The notes beneath the pieces are model-generated. The model was not told the DNA's origin. It searched no databases and was given only the letters and a program-made list of their open reading frames with translations. The translations under genes were made by a program, and so were the position numbers. A DNA stretch of 10,102 nucleotides from the NCBI GenBank assembly GCA_964428275.1, contig CAYRXN010000190.1, forward strand, positions 1 to 10,102, read 5' to 3'. The DNA is from JALSRY01 sp964428275. Its GTDB lineage: Bacteria; Planctomycetota; Phycisphaerae; UBA1845; Fen-1342. Shown here in pieces: positions 7,184 to 10,102 of the stretch (positions are counted from its first letter, which is position 1; each line of letters starts with the position of its first letter).

Positions 7184-7750
7184 GTGGCAACCGACTGGCA
7201 AATGCCCCGGCGTGGCGAAACCTGCTCCTGTTGCGGGCGCAGTTTCGAACCCGGCGACGTGATGACGGCCTGTCTCTACGAAACGCCGGACGGCTACGAG
7301 CGGCGCGACTACTGCGACGCCTGCGCCGTCCCGGACGATCCGCCGGCGATCGCGGCGTGGCGCACGCGGCGGCCGCCGCCCGCCGAAAAGAAGACCCGCG
7401 CCTTCGACCGGGCCACCGTCTGGCAGTTCTTCGAGCGGCTCGAACAGCCCGCCACGCCGGAACAGAAGCAGCTCCGGTTCGTGCTGGCGCTGCTCCTGTG
7501 GCGCAAGAAAGCGCTCAAGCTCAAGGGCAGCCAGGCCGCACCGGAAGGCGAAGTCTGGCATTTCGTCGCGCCGGGCGACGCCGCGACGTTCGCGGTGCTC
7601 CGCCCGGACCTCGGCGAAGACGAACTCGACCGGCTCGGGTTGCAGATCGAAACGCTTCTGACGGGCCGGGAAGCCGCGGACGACGATGCGCCGCCCGCGG
7701 CCGCGGCCGCCGAGATCGCCGCCGAGGCGGGGGAATCCAACCATGGCTGA
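7184..7750 (+). CDS. Small conserved protein with a zinc-ribbon-like N-terminus, function unknown
   Basis: The 188-residue protein has no signal peptide or membrane segment. Residues 14-47 hold CSCCGRSFEPGD and YCDAC: two CxxC pairs (C14/C17 and C44/C47) that would suit a zinc ribbon, plus extra C16 and C30. The middle (about 78-160) looks mostly helical and contains VWQFFERLE and QLRFVLALLLWRKKALKLKG, then EVWHFVAPGD. The last 30 residues are Ala/Asp/Glu-rich low complexity. From memory it resembles a small family widespread in planctomycetes in which the first cysteines are often lost; I know no established function. The start is GTG, supported by AAGGAG at 7169-7174, nine bases upstream, and a promoter just before. 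It overlaps the lipoprotein gene by eight bases, implying coupled translation. Confidence 0.88.
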   Translation: MATDWQMPRRGETCSCCGRSFEPGDVMTACLYETPDGYERRDYCDACAVPDDPPAIAAWRTRRPPPAEKKTRAFDRATVWQFFERLEQPATPEQKQLRFVLALLLWRKKALKLKGSQAAPEGEVWHFVAPGDAATFAVLRPDLGEDELDRLGLQIETLLTGREAADDDAPPAAAAAEIAAEAGESNHG

Positions 7751-8738
7751 ACAGGCAACCATCCCCATCAGCGCGACACGCGGGGCATGGACCGCCGTGG
7801 GCCTGTTGGCCGGGCTGGTGGGACTTGCCGGATGCGCGCCGGCGATCAGACTCGACCCCCAGCCGCCGCGCGACGCGCAGCAGGCGATGCGGCGGATCAA
7901 CGGGAACCTGTTGCGGATCGAAGGAGCGCTCTACTGCAAGGCGCTCGTGTCGTTCCACTTTCGCGACACCAACGGCGTTCAGCGGCGGTTCGTCGGCCAC
8001 CCGGCGACGATCATCTTCGAGCGGCCACGCTGCCTGTACTTCGACATCAAACACACCCTGGCCGGCAGCGTGGCCCGGATCGGCTCGAACGACGAGCGCT
8101 ACTGGCTGTGGGTCGATTTGCAGGACACGCGCAAGCTCTGGTACGGAACCTGGCAGGCGCTCGAGCGGGGGCTGGCGCGCAAGATGATCGTTCCGCCCGA
8201 CGAGCTGCTCGACGCGCTGCTGATGCGCCCGCTGCCCGAGGAACTGCCCGAAGGTATCCACCCCCTGCTGGAAAGCGACGGGCGGATCAGCCGGTTGCTG
8301 TTCATCGAGGTGGACGGGCAGCGCTGGCCGTGGGTGCGGCGCGAGATGGTGCTCGATTCGCAACCGCCCTTCCTGCCGATCGAGATCATCGACCGTCTGC
8401 CCGACGGCCGGGTGGCGATGCACGCCCGGCTGGGCAACTACCGGCGCGTCGGCGGAACCGGCCCGGCCGGTCCCTATACCGCGCGGCACTACGTAGTACA
8501 GTGGAACCAGGACGGTGCCGAAATGCGGATCGACCTTTCCGACGTGCGCTACCGGACGCGCGAGACGCCGTTCTGCGAGTTTCCGGAGGGGTGGGACGGC
8601 CAGGTCATCCGTCTCGACCAGACGCCGGCCCCCGACGCGCGGGCGCCGATCGAAGCGATGCCTTTCGAGACGATTCCCGATACGCCGCCCGATGCGGTAC
8701 CGCCCGGCGCGGCCACGGAAAGTGAAGAACCCCAGTGA
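7743..8738 (+). CDS. Putative envelope lipoprotein, possibly LolA/LolB-like
   Basis: The 331-residue protein opens with a lipoprotein signal: a hydrophobic stretch ending in the lipobox LAGC, so Cys31 would be lipidated. Alanine follows the cysteine, which by the E. coli rule favours the outer membrane. The body (about 45-290) alternates short strands rich in aromatics and arginine, for example ALVSFHFRD, RRFVGHPATIIFERP, YFDIKHTLAGSVARIG and ERYWLWVDL. This pattern suggests a LolA/LolB-like half-barrel that binds lipid or lipoproteins, but that is inference from strand pattern, with no diagnostic residue. The tail (about 292-331) is Pro/Ala/acidic and probably disordered. The ATG lies inside the end of the upstream gene (overlap 7743-7750), with GGGGGA eight bases upstream. 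The next gene overlaps its stop codon. Confidence 0.88.
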   Translation: MAEQATIPISATRGAWTAVGLLAGLVGLAGCAPAIRLDPQPPRDAQQAMRRINGNLLRIEGALYCKALVSFHFRDTNGVQRRFVGHPATIIFERPRCLYFDIKHTLAGSVARIGSNDERYWLWVDLQDTRKLWYGTWQALERGLARKMIVPPDELLDALLMRPLPEELPEGIHPLLESDGRISRLLFIEVDGQRWPWVRREMVLDSQPPFLPIEIIDRLPDGRVAMHARLGNYRRVGGTGPAGPYTARHYVVQWNQDGAEMRIDLSDVRYRTRETPFCEFPEGWDGQVIRLDQTPAPDARAPIEAMPFETIPDTPPDAVPPGAATESEEPQ

Positions 8739-10102
8739 GCGTAGAGACAGCGGGGATGCGGCTGCGCAGCAAGTACGGAACCGGCGGGGTGTGCCTCGTG
8801 ATGGTCGGGCTGTGCGCGGTCATCGCGCCCGCGGGGCGGGGAGACGAAGTCAGCTCCGACGATCGCTACCTGCTCTGCGCGACGGAGGACCGCCTCTGGC
8901 TCGTCGCACCGGAGACGCGCGAAGGCCGGCGCGTGTCGCGCATGTTCAATCGCACGCGGGGCAATCCGCTCGACAGCGGACAACTGCTCTCGCGCCGGAT
9001 CGTCAACGCCGTGGCGGATAGCGACAGCCTGCTGGCGTTTTTTGAAGACGGTGCCGTCTATCGCTATTGGGGAGATCGCTCGGCGCCGGTGGCCGAACGC
9101 GTGCTGCCGGGCCAGACGATCCCTTACGATCTGACGAACACCGACGGGATGATCGTGGCGATCGTCTCCTCGGACGTCGCCGTCCAGCTCGGCGGCGTGC
9201 GCCCCCTGGAACGCCGGGGAGCGGCCCGGGACAACGCCGCGGAGTCCGCCGAGACCCCGGAGGCGTTCGACGCGCACGGCGCGGCGCTGAGCCTGATCGG
9301 CTACGACGGGCACGCCTGGTACGCCATCGCGGCCTTGCCGACGTCGGTAAGCGCGGCCTCCGACGGACGCATACGGCCGCGCATCGTCTCCGACGGGCAG
9401 CGCCTTTTCCTTTTCGCGGCCGGTCCCGAGCCGAACCGCATCCGCTGTTTTGCGGGCCTGGAGCCGCCGACGGGGTGGCGTCCCGCCGGGCAGGTCATCG
9501 TGTCCGACCTGGCGGCGTTCTGGGCGGTGCGGGTCGGCGGCCGTCCGGTCCTCCTCACCGCGAGCCGCCACGGGGCGCAAGAGGAGGTTCTCGAAGCCTG
9601 GCGGCCGCCGGAGGCCGACGGCACGTGGAACGCAGCGGACCTGCGGCTCTCGCCCATGCCGGAACGGGCGGCTGTCGCGAGATACGAGGGGGCCGGCGGT
9701 TTCAATCAGCACGTGGTCGTGCTGGCGCGCGATGCGCAGGATCGCGTCGCGGTGCGGTTCGGACGGTTCGCCCAACCGCCGACGGAAGCCACGCTTCCGG
9801 TTTCGCGGATCATCGTCGGTCGAAGCACACGTGAGCAGATCGACAACCTGATCCAGGGCGCGATGCTGATCCTGCTGATCGCGATACTCACGGGTCTTTT
9901 CATCTTCCGCCGCGGGGCGATGGTGCGGCCGGCGGTCCTGCCGCTGGGATACGCCCCGGCGCTGAGCATGCAGCGTCTGATCGCCTGGCTGGTGGACTTC
10001 GCGCCCTTCGCGCTGATTTCGGCCAGCAAGCTCGGCATTTCCTGGCGCGACAGCCTGGGGGCCCTCGGACGCTGGGGCATCGCACCTTCACCCGAAACGC
10101 TC
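8735..10102 (+). CDS. Secreted-domain protein with a transmembrane segment and the start of an RDD domain, partial
   Basis: The frame is open for 456 codons to the right edge without a stop. A signal peptide is likely (about 8-36: MRLRSK, hydrophobic core, APAGRG). Residues about 40-365 form a large extracytoplasmic region of repeated strand units such as DRYLLCATEDRLWLV, DSLLAFFEDGAVYRYW and GQRLFLFAAGPEPNRI; the spacing suggests a beta-propeller, though I cannot name a family. A membrane helix follows (about 371-391), then RPAVLPLGYAPALSMQRLIA and WLVDFAPFALI, which fit the opening of an RDD membrane domain with its conserved Arg and Asp. The start is either GTG at 8735, whose GTGA overlaps the lipoprotein stop, or ATG at 8756, which gives a shorter n-region; coupling favours GTG. 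RDD proteins have been linked to transport, but substrate and role here are unknown. Confidence 0.87.
   Translation, partial: MSVETAGMRLRSKYGTGGVCLVMVGLCAVIAPAGRGDEVSSDDRYLLCATEDRLWLVAPETREGRRVSRMFNRTRGNPLDSGQLLSRRIVNAVADSDSLLAFFEDGAVYRYWGDRSAPVAERVLPGQTIPYDLTNTDGMIVAIVSSDVAVQLGGVRPLERRGAARDNAAESAETPEAFDAHGAALSLIGYDGHAWYAIAALPTSVSAASDGRIRPRIVSDGQRLFLFAAGPEPNRIRCFAGLEPPTGWRPAGQVIVSDLAAFWAVRVGGRPVLLTASRHGAQEEVLEAWRPPEADGTWNAADLRLSPMPERAAVARYEGAGGFNQHVVVLARDAQDRVAVRFGRFAQPPTEATLPVSRIIVGRSTREQIDNLIQGAMLILLIAILTGLFIFRRGAMVRPAVLPLGYAPALSMQRLIAWLVDFAPFALISASKLGISWRDSLGALGRWGIAPSPETL

Noticed and set aside
5813..7900. 695-codon open frame on the minus strand opposite the mutase gene
   Set aside because: It is antisense to clear coding sequence, crosses a promoter and two genes, and shows no domain; a high-GC antisense artefact.
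8549..9775. Minus-strand frame opposite the lipoprotein and RDD genes
   Set aside because: No motif, low-complexity composition, and it opposes frames with signal peptides, a lipobox and a membrane helix.
1..10102. CRISPR array, tRNA, rRNA, insertion sequence or prophage gene
   Set aside because: I saw no regularly spaced repeats, no cloverleaf or rRNA motif, no transposase or integrase, and no direct repeats bounding a segment.

Overview
The window looks like a chromosomal stretch from a high-GC bacterium, most likely a member of the Planctomycetota. Three things point there. The gene cut by the left edge ends in the acidic, dockerin-like calcium-binding repeats common at the C-termini of planctomycete secreted proteins. 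Housekeeping genes mostly stand alone, separated by long non-coding gaps. A three-gene set at the right edge starts with a small protein of a kind I associate with this phylum. The phylum call is inference from style and motifs; no rRNA or other marker lies in the window.

Layout from left to right: the tail of a secreted dockerin-like protein (1-170); about 500 bp without a gene; ribBA for riboflavin precursors (676-1956, +); a short convergent gap with a palindrome; lpxD of lipid A synthesis (2167-3240, -); a divergent intergenic region with the best promoter in the window, facing lpxD; ftsH, the membrane AAA+ zinc protease (3482-5431, +); about 410 bp without a gene; an ApgM-type cofactor-independent phosphoglycerate mutase (5843-7054, +); and a tightly coupled set of three genes (7184 to beyond the right edge, +) with its own promoter.

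The three-gene set encodes a cytoplasmic four-cysteine zinc-ribbon-like protein, a lipoprotein that may have a LolA/LolB-like fold, and a secreted-domain/transmembrane/RDD protein that runs off the window. The genes overlap by 8 and 4 bases, so they are probably translated together. This is the least explained part of the window and the best candidate for an undescribed envelope-related module. The rest is housekeeping: cofactor synthesis, outer-membrane lipid A, membrane protein quality control and glycolysis, with no obvious shared pathway. Points of detail worth a second look are substitutions at expected catalytic or metal-binding positions in RibBA (Gln for His) and in the mutase (Thr for Ser), a Pro/Gln-rich insert in the periplasmic part of FtsH, and several GC palindromes between genes. 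I saw no mobile element, CRISPR array, tRNA or rRNA.
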